Counted from the stretch's first letter, positions 8,413-16,191 are shown. The stretch is DNA of 64,000 nucleotides from Parabacteroides sp. PH5-46 (GCF_029892785.1 NZ_JARXXA010000003.1:1-64000), one strand, 5' to 3'. A program made the numbers and translations. Notes: generated from the sequence alone by a model not told the origin.

Positions 8413-9168
8413 TTATTCATAATGATAGTTTATTGTAAGAACAACAGTTTCATCAAGAGATGCAGTAGAAGAAATCCTGCCCTCACTATCCCTTTTAATG
8501 TTCATGAGGTAATTGGGTAAATAAGAAACAGGTTTTCCAGAAAATCCTCCATAATATATTAATTCTGTTATACCAAATGTGGCTGCACCAAAGAGTATAA
8601 TGGGCTCAACCCCTCCTGTGTTTTCTTCATTTGATAAAAGTATATCATAAGAGTGTGAGTTAGGATATCCATAGCTTATAATACTGATTTTAGTATCATA
8701 ATATTTGTATGCGTGATGGCTTTCCGCAGAACTTTCCTGCTCCCATTTTTCTTTTATGTAACCTTCCTCATTATAATGACATTCAAATTGCTCAACCCAC
8801 TCTTCGCTATCTTCTGGATAATAGGTAACTGTCATTTCAGAAGCATAACCTTTATCATTTAAAGCGATGATAAAAGATGTTGTATAAATAGAGCCTTCTA
8901 TTGCTTTTGTTGTGCCATATATGCGATTTTTATCATATGAAGCTTCTAAAGATTGTCCTTCAGTATCATAAATTTTAATAATACGTCCAGATTTATCCCT
9001 TTGAAAATTCATCCTATAACCATTGTTATCGCTAATCGCTATTAGCTTCTGAGTTATTAAAGATGTTGCTGGCTTTTCATCAGGTTTCTCTCCACCTTCT
9101 TCACTACTGCATGAGGCAAAGCATAATATAGCTATCACAGTAGCCATGATTAGTTTAAAAGTTTTCAT
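8413..9168 (-). CDS. Secreted lipoprotein, DUF4595-like (element cargo)
   Basis: 251 residues starting with a lipoprotein signal peptide (MKTFKLIMATVIAILCFASC, Cys20 as lipid anchor) and an acidic SSEEGGEKPDEK stretch after it. The remainder contains short strand-turn elements such as FQRDKSGRIIKIYD and IKRDSEGRISS, resembling the extended beta-repeat lipoproteins of Bacteroides (DUF4595 group). I am not certain of the family. Likely exported to the outer membrane. As cargo it might alter the cell surface, but nothing in the sequence proves that. It has a 61-bp dyad 49 bases upstream. Confidence 0.72.
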   Translation of the reverse strand: MKTFKLIMATVIAILCFASCSSEEGGEKPDEKPATSLITQKLIAISDNNGYRMNFQRDKSGRIIKIYDTEGQSLEASYDKNRIYGTTKAIEGSIYTTSFIIALNDKGYASEMTVTYYPEDSEEWVEQFECHYNEEGYIKEKWEQESSAESHHAYKYYDTKISIISYGYPNSHSYDILLSNEENTGGVEPIILFGAATFGITELIYYGGFSGKPVSYLPNYLMNIKRDSEGRISSTASLDETVVLTINYHYE

Positions 9169-9414
9169 AAGTTTAATTTATTGAGTTTATAATGAATTCT
9201 TCTGTTTAAAACTATAGACAGGGACATTTTTAACTTGGGGCCTATAAAACCTTTATTCTGAAAAAAATGTCCTTGTCAAATCAATACTAACAGCGTTGGC
9301 TAAAAAACTGTACCTATAGCAATTGGTATCCCAGCATTTATCCACAAACAACAAAGAATAAATATTTCAGGATTGCCGCTTTTTTTTGCAGCAGCAATCC
9401 TTCAATGTTTCCAA
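9169..9414. other. Intergenic region holding dyad copy B
   Basis: Contains the dyad at 9217-9277 and, at its right end, a short hairpin (GGATTGCCGC with GCAGCAATCC, 9371-9402) directly after the stop of the next gene, which could terminate it. Nothing else is evident. Confidence 0.45.
9217..9277. repeat. 53-bp-class dyad, copy B
   Basis: Arms at 9217-9231 (GACAGGGACATTTTT) and 9263-9277 are reverse complements with one mismatch. The centre GGGGCCTATAAAAC matches copy A. It ends 49 bases upstream of the lipoprotein start, the same distance as copy A before its gene. Confidence 0.7.
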
Positions 9415-9801
9415 TCATATTTCGACTCGTTTTGATATATGTGCCATCAAATAATCGCCATTCCACTGCATGACAATATGTTCGTTAAACCTCGCTCGCA
9501 TAATAATAACATTGTAGCCACCACAAACAACAGAATTGTCATCTTTGATCGTGTCAACTCTATATGTATATGTTTTTCCTCGCAATACTACAGTAACCCA
9601 CTCCTTAGTGATAGAAATACTTCCTATATTAAGGTTATTTCTAACTAAAGCACCTGAAGCGTCTGTTTCAACACAGTAGTCAAAATGGTAAACATAACCA
9701 GGAAGATAGTCGTATTGCTGCTGACCACATCTGGGGTTATCCGAAACATTCCACGAACTAAGTACAAGAATAGTCATAATGCTAAATACTAACTGTTTCA
9801 T
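9415..9801 (-). CDS. Small secreted protein, unknown function (element cargo)
   Basis: 128 residues with an N-terminal signal peptide (MKQLVFSIMTILVLSSWN) and a mature part rich in aromatic and beta-forming residues; cysteines lie near positions 25, 43 and 93. No family recognised. Its start overlaps the stop of the preceding 104-residue gene by four bases (ATGA, 9798-9801), so the two are translationally coupled. Followed by a possible hairpin terminator. Confidence 0.68.
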   Translation of the reverse strand: MKQLVFSIMTILVLSSWNVSDNPRCGQQQYDYLPGYVYHFDYCVETDASGALVRNNLNIGSISITKEWVTVVLRGKTYTYRVDTIKDDNSVVCGGYNVIIMRARFNEHIVMQWNGDYLMAHISKRVEI

Positions 9802-10082
9802 TTTTCTTTTTCATTAGAAATGTATTGCTTAACTATACTTTGCATGTATCCGACGATTTCTGACAACTTTCCATGTTCGAATTCGTCTTCAATCCCATTT
9901 TCTTTCAGAAAAGACCGAAACCAACCTTTGCATTCTTCTTCTGTCTCTCCTGCAATAGCAGATTCAATAACATATTCTTTAATCTTGCGAAAGGTGCCAG
10001 CGTGCCCCAATAGACCGTTTTTCACATGAGGTGAATCGTTAATCTCATTTTGCAAAATTTCTTTTGCGGAATCTAAACTCAT
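9798..10082 (-). CDS. Small acidic soluble protein, unknown function (element cargo)
   Basis: 94 residues from the ATG at 10082 (MSLDSAKEIL); an in-frame ATG at 10112 would add ten residues. The protein is charged and predicted helical, with no signal peptide or membrane segment. I do not recognise it. Its four-base overlap with the secreted protein gene suggests a functional pair, for example a cytosolic and an exported partner, but toxin-immunity or any other pairing is a guess. Confidence 0.62.
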   Translation of the reverse strand: MSLDSAKEILQNEINDSPHVKNGLLGHAGTFRKIKEYVIESAIAGETEEECKGWFRSFLKENGIEDEFEHGKLSEIVGYMQSIVKQYISNEKEK

Positions 10083-10090
10083 AATAATAA

Positions 10091-10315
10091 TCTTTTTGCT
10101 TCCTATTCCCAACAGAAGCGGTTATAAAAAAAGAAGCAGGGAACTATCCGTATATCTTATCTGCTTTAGAAGGTATCGCCAGAGACCCCCGAACAAATAA
10201 GCGAATAGACCCTGCCCTTTATGTGATACGCCTTGTAAAAGGAATATTCCATAGAAAGACAGAGCACTTCTTCGCTATCACTCGTTCGGATTCGAAAAAC
10301 TGGCGATTTTTCTAA
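10091..10315 (+). pseudogene. Start-less open frame, probable gene remnant
   Basis: An uninterrupted plus-strand frame of 74 codons ending at the stop 10313-10315 and reading like real protein (KKEAGNYPYILSALEG, then RIDPALYVIRLVKGIFH), but with no ATG, no ribosome-binding site and no upstream continuation: the frame opens at a stop codon around 10088. It partly overlaps the start of the minus-strand small gene. It looks like the 3' end of a lost gene, family unknown. Confidence 0.35.
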
Positions 10316-10438
10316 AGCAGAGTAATATCCTAGAATGCTTCTTATAATAAGTACTTCACTACCTTGCTAACTCTTTAGCCATAATGAAGTAATGCAAAGA
10401 TAAACAAAAGCGTTAAATATCGTATTCTGATAAAAGAA

Positions 10439-10894
10439 TTATAAAACTCCTTCATCAGCAAAAGAATAATAACCTTCTGCTGTAATAATCAGATGGTCTA
10501 ACACAGTAATATCAAACAACTTGCAAGCCTCTTTAACATTGTTAGTGATGCATCTGTCCTGATTGCTAGGCATCATATTGCCTGAAGGGTGGTTGTGGCA
10601 AAGAATAATGCCACTACTGTTAGACAGGATTGCAGACTGTATGATTAGCCTAATATCGACTATAGTTCCGTTAACTCCTCCTTCACTTATAAGGTGAACA
10701 CCAAGCACCTTGCTAGCACGATTCAGTAATACCACATTAAAAGACTCCTTGTGTTGGATTGTCTTCATATCAAAGACGTGCTCCATCAGAAAACTAAAAA
10801 TATCCCGCGAGTTCTTAATCTGCAACCTTTCAGAAGGCTTGATTAGGGGCTCATAGTGGATAGTAACATCACAAACTTTATAAACATCTTTCAT
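10439..10894 (-). CDS. RadC-like JAB/MPN domain protein
   Basis: 151-residue single-domain RadC family protein, common on Bacteroidota mobile elements. The JAMM zinc motif is intact: a Glu near residue 50 (KESFNVV) and HNHPSG...D (H101-x-H103 with the Asp about ten residues on). The N-terminal helix-hairpin-helix region of chromosomal RadC is missing, as in other element-borne copies. The biochemical role of this family is unsettled. It is the last leftward core gene before the cargo block and has a long intergenic region upstream. Confidence 0.88.
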   Translation of the reverse strand: MKDVYKVCDVTIHYEPLIKPSERLQIKNSRDIFSFLMEHVFDMKTIQHKESFNVVLLNRASKVLGVHLISEGGVNGTIVDIRLIIQSAILSNSSGIILCHNHPSGNMMPSNQDRCITNNVKEACKLFDITVLDHLIITAEGYYSFADEGVL

Positions 10895-11671
10895 CTCTGT
10901 AAATGATTAGATTAAACAATAAGAGAGCCACTCATTGCTGAATGACTCTCATTTTGAATTGGTTGTAAAGGTTAAATGATATGTTTATTTCCTCCCCAAA
11001 AAGAAAAACCTATTAGATTTCTGCCTTATGTTATTTGAGTAGCAGTTTTCTCTAAGAGTGATTTCCCCAATAGGGCAGGTCAAACTAAAAATGCAGCGTA
11101 GTTTCCACAGCTACAATTCGAGTTATAATATATCATTTTCCTCTGAGCCACCTCTCGGGGCGTATTGGGGAACACTACTATCGCTCACATACCTATAGCT
11201 ATGTTTGTATGGAACATCTTACTAGATTTTAACGGGGAGGGGGTGTTTTTTGTTGATTCCTTTATATACGGAACATCACTCAGGAACAAGCCATTTTATG
11301 TAGTTATATTGTTCGTATTTCGGTTAGTATAAAATTTTAGAAAATTGATTGTATATGACCCGATAAAAATTTCATACTAAAGTGGATTTATCAACAATAG
11401 AGTGACCTTTTGCATGAATTTTCTGTAACATGGCACACCGTAGTACCATTAATAGAACATATAGAGGTACAGTGGTTGTTTTTGTAGATTTATCGCATTT
11501 CATTTTTTCAACCTATCAAGTCTTTGTACCTTTGTTTATCTCCAAATCGAAAACTACCCTACGTCCCAGTAAACGGAATAACTCACTTCGCGTCCGGTTC
11601 TGGCATTACTACTACCTTTAAGAGGACGACGTCTGATAGATACATTATTTATAAACCAACCAAACCGTAAT
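10895..11671. other. Long divergent intergenic region of the element
   Basis: About 780 bases between the leftward radC-like gene and the rightward small genes. It holds a hairpin near 10921-10949 (GAGAG...CTCTC), a separated inverted repeat (11063-11072 with 11163-11172, flanks extending it), copy 1 of the 55-bp dyad at 11325-11379, and a -7-like box TACCTTTG at 11527-11534. A 63-codon frame at 11430-11621 shows no coding character. An origin, a structured RNA or a control region could lie here. Confidence 0.5.
11325..11379. repeat. 55-bp dyad repeat, copy 1
   Basis: Left arm TAGTATAAAATTTT and right arm AAAATTTCATACTA are reverse complements with one mismatch. The core TATATGACCC is shared exactly with the copies at 14067 and 16063. 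All three are exactly 55 bp. Confidence 0.8.
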
Positions 11672-11842
11672 ATGTACCATACCTACGAACAGTTAAAAAC
11701 AGAAGCTATTAAAGCTGGCATACCAGATTCACGAATGCATATCGCCATTTGGGCGCAACTTAATGGATATGTAAAAGTAAGAAAACAGATTAACCACATT
11801 AGACAAACCTATTATTTCAAACCTACCAAATCGCTTCAATAA
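11672..11842 (+). CDS. Small basic protein, unknown function
   Basis: 56 codons from the ATG at 11672 to TAA at 11840-11842, starting MYHTYEQLKTEAIKAGIPD and continuing with a lysine/arginine-rich helix (VKVRKQINHIRQTYYF). It resembles the small DNA-binding-like proteins found before initiator genes on Bacteroidota elements, but I cannot name a family. It is first of three rightward frames ahead of the winged-helix gene. Too short to be sure it is expressed. Confidence 0.42.
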   Translation: MYHTYEQLKTEAIKAGIPDSRMHIAIWAQLNGYVKVRKQINHIRQTYYFKPTKSLQ

Positions 11843-11890
11843 CTAATTGGAGAAAAAACATTAGGCAATATTTAATCCCGAAAAAGTAAG

Positions 11891-11962
11891 ATGTAAAATT
11901 TTAGGGGTATGAACATGTAAAAAATTAGGGGGCTATACTATTAACTAATATACTATTAACTA
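11891..11962 (+). repeat. Two pairs of short direct repeats upstream of the initiator-like gene
   Basis: TATACTATTAACTA occurs exactly at 11934-11947 and 11949-11962 (15-bp period). Just before, ATGTAAAATTTTAGGGGTAT (11891) recurs imperfectly at 11915-11936. Such direct repeats next to a winged-helix protein gene resemble iterons of a replication origin, or operator sites. Confidence 0.55.
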
Positions 11963-12009
11963 TTTTAAGTTCGCAACTCTTCCAGAGTTCCAAACATGGA
12001 AATCACAGA

Positions 12010-12198
12010 ATGTATATCAACAAACAGACCAACCAAACTTATGAGGACCGAAAAGAAGCCAAATTGTCTCTTGGCAGTTCTCAGTTTAATAGATTATTAA
12101 AACGTAAGATACTTTATTATACCAACACACAACCATCTGCTAACTATGGACTACAGGATAATACCTATAAGCAAACTCTTAGGACTCACCGTAAATGA
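12010..12198 (+). CDS. Small basic protein, possible DNA-binding
   Basis: 62 codons starting MYINKQTNQTYEDRKEAKL, with a basic segment SQFNRLLKRKILYY in the middle. It overlaps the next gene by 53 bases in another frame, which weakens the case for its C-terminal third. Similar small proteins precede initiator genes on Bacteroidota mobile elements. No family recognised; the alternative is that only the downstream gene is real. Confidence 0.4.
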   Translation: MYINKQTNQTYEDRKEAKLSLGSSQFNRLLKRKILYYTNTQPSANYGLQDNTYKQTLRTHRK

Positions 12199-12946
12199 AG
12201 CATACACTTATTTATGTTTATTGGCTAAAACAGACTTTGTAACATATATATCACATGTAAGCCTTCAGACTCTATGTGAATTGACAGGAATAAAGAAAAC
12301 AGAAACTATATCGGGTCATATAGACACTTTAATTGATAAAGGTCTGGTACTCCGCAAATACCGTTATAGACGTGAAGGCACCAATACTTATGAACTTTAT
12401 AAGCCTGAAAAAGACTTTGTAAGAGTCAATCTGCAATTATTGAGAACAGATATTCCAGTAAAGTTGAAAGGCTTCCTAATCCTTCTAAAATGCCTCTGTC
12501 TGAATAATACTAACTATACTGGGTATTGCAAATCTGAAATCAGCAAATTATTGAATATTAGCAGACCAACAATAGACAGCTATCTGAAAGAGTGTATTGC
12601 CCTTCGTCTGGTAAAGGAAGAAAAGACAGGATTCACTATAACCAATTCTGAAATTTTCATTATAGACCCGGTTCGTGGCTCAGGTGAATTTCATGATGTA
12701 TTCTTTGTCCCTGTCCGTAATTATCTAATAGATAAAGGTATAATTCCACCTCACTATGATGAGAAGATATTCCGCAGATTCACGTCCTGTTATAGCAGTC
12801 CGGACTATATTATAGCTGCATTAGACAAACGTAAAATACCTAAAGGTACTAATTGCAGTTGGCAGTATCTGGCAAAGGTGCTAAATGTATCTATAGAAAT
12901 CCACCCAATAAAAAGAAACTCCTATGGGGTGGATTTTAGATTATGA
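12146..12946 (+). CDS. Winged-helix protein, probable replication initiator or regulator
   Basis: 266 residues with two helix-turn-helix-like regions: about residues 30-70 (SLQTLCELTGIKKTETISGH, then IDTLIDKGLV and a basic wing RKYRYRRE) and about 130-165 (SEISKLLNISRPTIDSYLKE). This layout resembles the tandem winged helices of plasmid Rep proteins and of phage replication regulators. It is the only clear gene transcribed rightward in the element, and it lies just after paired 14-bp direct repeats. Role as initiator is inferred from layout and context. Confidence 0.7.
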   Translation: MDYRIIPISKLLGLTVNEAYTYLCLLAKTDFVTYISHVSLQTLCELTGIKKTETISGHIDTLIDKGLVLRKYRYRREGTNTYELYKPEKDFVRVNLQLLRTDIPVKLKGFLILLKCLCLNNTNYTGYCKSEISKLLNISRPTIDSYLKECIALRLVKEEKTGFTITNSEIFIIDPVRGSGEFHDVFFVPVRNYLIDKGIIPPHYDEKIFRRFTSCYSSPDYIIAALDKRKIPKGTNCSWQYLAKVLNVSIEIHPIKRNSYGVDFRL

Positions 12947-12964
12947 TTCTTATAGACCTAATTT

Positions 12965-13258
12965 TTATCCTTTCTGATTCAAAGCATCCCTTAATCTAGG
13001 ATACCGGAGAACATCCTTATATTTTCCTCTTTTTCTATCTGACATCAGCAACATGGCTTTCATAGACAGATACATTTCATCTCCGTAATGTTCATCTATT
13101 TTAACCATAGCATCGTCTGAAAGACAGAAACTATTTATGTTCAAAGCACACCATTCGACATATATAGGGTCTTTATGAAAGACTTCTGCAAGGGTTTGAC
13201 CTTTGTATTTTCCAAATGTAAAAGGAGTGTCCAAATGATAAATTTCTACGCCAATCAT
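12965..13258 (-). CDS. Small protein resembling the exonuclease X C-terminal domain
   Basis: 97 residues with the segment TFGKYKGQTLAEVFHKDPIYVEWC near the N terminus, which is characteristic of the ExoX-like C-terminal domain found behind DnaQ-type exonucleases and alone on phage-type elements. No exonuclease active-site residues are present, so it may be a nucleic-acid-binding adaptor. It follows the DUF5131 gene after 40 bases in the same direction and meets the winged-helix gene tail to tail. Confidence 0.65.
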   Translation of the reverse strand: MIGVEIYHLDTPFTFGKYKGQTLAEVFHKDPIYVEWCALNINSFCLSDDAMVKIDEHYGDEMYLSMKAMLLMSDRKRGKYKDVLRYPRLRDALNQKG

Positions 13259-13298
13259 GTTTTTTTAGTTTTAAAAGTGTTAATACCGGAGTGTAGAT

Positions 13299-14003
13299 TT
13301 ATTTCGGAAAATTCATATACGTTTTGCCATTAAGTAGATTTCCTCCGTTACCATACCTACCGCCCCATTGTTTAAAGAAGAATGTCACGTTTTGCTCTTC
13401 GCATTGCTGTTGGATGTCTAAAACCCACTCTTTTTTCATCGGGCGTGCATTTCTCCCTTTTTCTCCGCCAACAATAACCCAATCAATGCCTGTTAAATTC
13501 AGATTATTCAGCGGACCGAGTAAAGGCTCAATAGATAAGAATTTCAGTTTAGCGCCTGTTTCTCTTAGCTGGTCGATTCTATTTATAACCTTCTCGTTTT
13601 CGACTGTAACCCCCATCCAAATGTTGTCCGTCCATGTTAAATGAGGACTTAACTCCAATAGCCGATCCGCTCTTTTTGTTAGTATCTGGAAATCAAGGTG
13701 GGGATTGCGATGCATAACCTGAAAAATTCGCTGGAGAAACTCAAACAGAACATCTTTGTGAAAAAAGTCACTCATCGAATTAGCGAATACCCTTCCGGGT
13801 TCTTTTTCGTAGTCCGGTTCATTGAGTAGCCTTTCATGGCATACAACAGTATTAAAGCCAGCCCTGTACTTAAAAGAACCTTTTGACTGAAAATCTTCAG
13901 TAATTTCTTTCGCGTAACAATTTGCGCATCCATCTGAAATTTGAGTGCATCCTGTTATCGGATTCCAAATATAGTCTGCCCACTCAATGTTTGTCTTATT
14001 CAT
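13299..14003 (-). CDS. DUF5131 / phage Gp37-Gp68 family protein (three-Cys motif)
   Basis: 234 residues beginning NIEWADYIWNPITGCT, the hallmark of the phage Gp37/Gp68 (DUF5131) family. Cysteines C19, C26 and C29 form a CX6CX2C motif at the position of a radical-SAM-like cluster ligand set, and IWMGVTVEN and DWVIVGGEKGRNARP follow in order as in other members. Substrate is unknown. Members are often found beside a three-Cys-motif partner protein (TcmP); none is visible here. The 55-bp dyad copy 2 lies 64 bases upstream of the start. Confidence 0.85.
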   Translation of the reverse strand: MNKTNIEWADYIWNPITGCTQISDGCANCYAKEITEDFQSKGSFKYRAGFNTVVCHERLLNEPDYEKEPGRVFANSMSDFFHKDVLFEFLQRIFQVMHRNPHLDFQILTKRADRLLELSPHLTWTDNIWMGVTVENEKVINRIDQLRETGAKLKFLSIEPLLGPLNNLNLTGIDWVIVGGEKGRNARPMKKEWVLDIQQQCEEQNVTFFFKQWGGRYGNGGNLLNGKTYMNFPK

Positions 14004-14066
14004 GTTTTTTTATTTTTTAAATTGTAAATAAATGTTTATATGTAATCTTATTGCTTGTATATACCT

Positions 14067-14121
14067 TAGTACCAAATTTTAGAAAATCAGTTCTATATGA
14101 CCCGTGAATAATTTCATACTA
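14067..14121. repeat. 55-bp dyad repeat, copy 2
   Basis: Begins TAGTACCAAATTTT and ends AATTTCATACTA, with core TATATGACCC. It lies between the helicase-like gene (whose stop codon at 14114 is inside it) and the DUF5131 start, so it is placed to control the latter. Confidence 0.8.
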
Positions 14122-16051
14122 AACCCGGTTTTAAACCTTTAAGCCTATATGAAGGCGGTTTTTCATTATTATTGAGACTTGCAATGAAATAATCATATAC
14201 CGTATCGTCAGTTATAGTACTCATAACATTAATCCCTTTCTGCCCGTCTCCATATTCTTTGAAGGTGATGCCATGAGCCCGGTATATCATTTTTAGCCTG
14301 TCCCGAAAATCTGTTTTTGATACGTAACTTTGTGTTTCAATTTCATGCCGGAACTCTTCTTCAATATCTTTCACTACTTCCGGGCTAAATCGGAGTTTCT
14401 GTGATTCCTGCAAATCATATGCCTTCAACTCCGCTTCTATCGCTCTTTTCTTCCATTCCGATGCTTCGATTCTTGGTCGCCCTATTTTGAAATAAGCATC
14501 TATTATAAATTCATCGTCTGGGTATGAAGAGCGGATAAATTCAATCGTACTCTCCAAATCAAAACTTTCATCCCGTAGTTTCGCTTTTTGCATACGTTCG
14601 ATATGTTCGACTATGAGCTTCCAACGGTCTTTCTGTTTAGCCTTAGACATTGCAAGCTTATCGTCCTCTCCTAATAGTTCTTCGGGAATGAAGGTTAGAT
14701 TGAAATGCCCGGTATCTTCGTATGCCTGCTTCAACCTATACTGGTCGATATAGTAGGATTTAACTCTTTCTTCATTATACCGATTATCAACTTTAAAAGG
14801 GTCTATTCCCCCGTCAGCATCCATGAGCAAGGCATAATCCATTTTCTTTAGTTGCTTCTTGTGAATAGCTTTCTTTCGCTTATTTATCTCATTTTTGTAG
14901 AGCCCTTTAATCGACATGTACTGCTCTTTATTAGCTTCAATCTCCTGTGTAACTTCCTCTTCTGTTTTCACCCGGAGTTTGTCATTCACATTAGTAATGA
15001 AGGTAAGTGAATTATATCGCTTGCCATCTTTGAAAACTTTCCTGAATCGACCTTGAATCTGCACGGCTTCCGTAAATGGGTCAATAATGGAATGAGCTAC
15101 TTCTCCCAAATTGCTAAGTACAAGAATATTGCATCGCTTCGTCACCCATAAATCGAATGCCGTAAAGAACCGGGATGTGAAAAAATTAATCTTAGCCAAC
15201 GGAAGATTTATCTGCTCATAACTGTTTTTGAAACGGACTCCCTTTAATAACTTCACACTCTTTTGCGAACAGAATACTTTGTATTCACTCTCTTTAATTA
15301 TGCCGTTATCCAGTAGCCACGTTAGTAGCTTATTTATTCCTTTCGTTGTCTTGTAAAAGACACAGATCGGGCTAGAATCTGCCAATAAACGTTGTATTTC
15401 CGCTTTAATAGTTCGATTAATACTGCGGGTAACAATCAATGTCGCATCCTTTTTATAGTCATATGTGGGCTTGACTTCTAACCACCTAAAACCATGCTCT
15501 TTGAATATCGGACTTCTTGGTTGAATCGGAGTTGCCGAAACGTACGCTTTGCCTGCATATGCAAAGAAATCATTAATCGGTATCGATATGGCAGGTCTGT
15601 AGCCGGTATCTTCTATTAGCTTGTCACATTCGTCATAAAGGCAGAAATAGTCTTTGTGTAGGTCTATATTCAACTTCTTTGCAATGGGTAATACCTTCTT
15701 CACATACCCCTCCGGTGTAGCAACGATTTTCTTAAACTCTATATCCGTTCTGTTGAAATACCGCTCAACATCTTTCTTTGTCGCCTTCTCGTAAACACCT
15801 AAATAATTAGGATTATTCTCTGTTTTGCCTACAATGGCAGGAACAGGAGGTTCTATAATTATAGAGTTGCGTTTTGCAATTAGTTCTCCATGTGTAGCTC
15901 CTCTGCCTGGTTCTACCTTGTTTAAAAATACCATTGTTGGAATATTTTCATATCCTGCTCGTTTTAGGGCATCAGATAGCCACTCTCCCTTATTTATTGG
16001 GATTTCTTCGACCGGAAGGGCAAAATCTTCATCAGGATTGCTCATAGTCAT
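14114..16051 (-). CDS. Helicase-like ATPase with non-canonical P-loop
   Basis: 645 residues with an SF2-like order of motifs: a P-loop-like GRGATH at 49-54, DECD at 141-144 (Walker B/motif II), SATP at 173-176 (motif III) and QIQGRFRK at 332-339 (motif VI). The C-terminal half is charged and largely helical. The Walker A lysine is absent: the loop is GxGAT instead of GxGKT. Similar loops occur in proteins of Bacteroidota phages and elements as far as I recall. It probably acts on nucleic acid in element replication, but ATP hydrolysis is uncertain. Copy 3 of the 55-bp dyad lies 11 bases before its start. Confidence 0.75.
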   Translation of the reverse strand: MTMSNPDEDFALPVEEIPINKGEWLSDALKRAGYENIPTMVFLNKVEPGRGATHGELIAKRNSIIIEPPVPAIVGKTENNPNYLGVYEKATKKDVERYFNRTDIEFKKIVATPEGYVKKVLPIAKKLNIDLHKDYFCLYDECDKLIEDTGYRPAISIPINDFFAYAGKAYVSATPIQPRSPIFKEHGFRWLEVKPTYDYKKDATLIVTRSINRTIKAEIQRLLADSSPICVFYKTTKGINKLLTWLLDNGIIKESEYKVFCSQKSVKLLKGVRFKNSYEQINLPLAKINFFTSRFFTAFDLWVTKRCNILVLSNLGEVAHSIIDPFTEAVQIQGRFRKVFKDGKRYNSLTFITNVNDKLRVKTEEEVTQEIEANKEQYMSIKGLYKNEINKRKKAIHKKQLKKMDYALLMDADGGIDPFKVDNRYNEERVKSYYIDQYRLKQAYEDTGHFNLTFIPEELLGEDDKLAMSKAKQKDRWKLIVEHIERMQKAKLRDESFDLESTIEFIRSSYPDDEFIIDAYFKIGRPRIEASEWKKRAIEAELKAYDLQESQKLRFSPEVVKDIEEEFRHEIETQSYVSKTDFRDRLKMIYRAHGITFKEYGDGQKGINVMSTITDDTVYDYFIASLNNNEKPPSYRLKGLKPGLV

Positions 16052-16062
16052 CTTATTTTATA

Positions 16063-16117
16063 TAGTAAGAAAATTTGAAAAATTGGGTATATATGACCCA
16101 GAGTAAATTTCATACTA
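16063..16117. repeat. 55-bp dyad repeat, copy 3
   Basis: Begins TAGTAAGAAAATTT and ends AATTTCATACTA, with core TATATGACCC, immediately upstream of the helicase-like gene (start 16051). Confidence 0.8.
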
Positions 16118-16157
16118 ATCTTGATTTCGTAGGGATATTCAATTTTTTAGTAAAAAA

Positions 16158-16184
16158 GTGAGGAGAAGAAAGACCTCTCCCCAC
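16158..16184 (-). terminator. Rho-independent terminator of the 182-residue gene
   Basis: On the minus strand GTGGGGAGA pairs with TCTCCTCAC (one G-T pair), followed by a run of T (ACTTTTTTAC), 8 bases after the stop codon at 16192. Confidence 0.75.
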
Positions 16185-16191
16185 CGTAAAC

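Noticed and set aside
11430-11621. 63-codon plus-strand frame in the divergent region
   Set aside because: Composition is not protein-like (clusters of aromatic and basic residues with no pattern) and the region is better explained as control DNA.
14067-14121. IS or transposon end for the 55-bp dyads
   Set aside because: No transposase frame or target duplication flanks any copy, and their places before genes fit control sites better.
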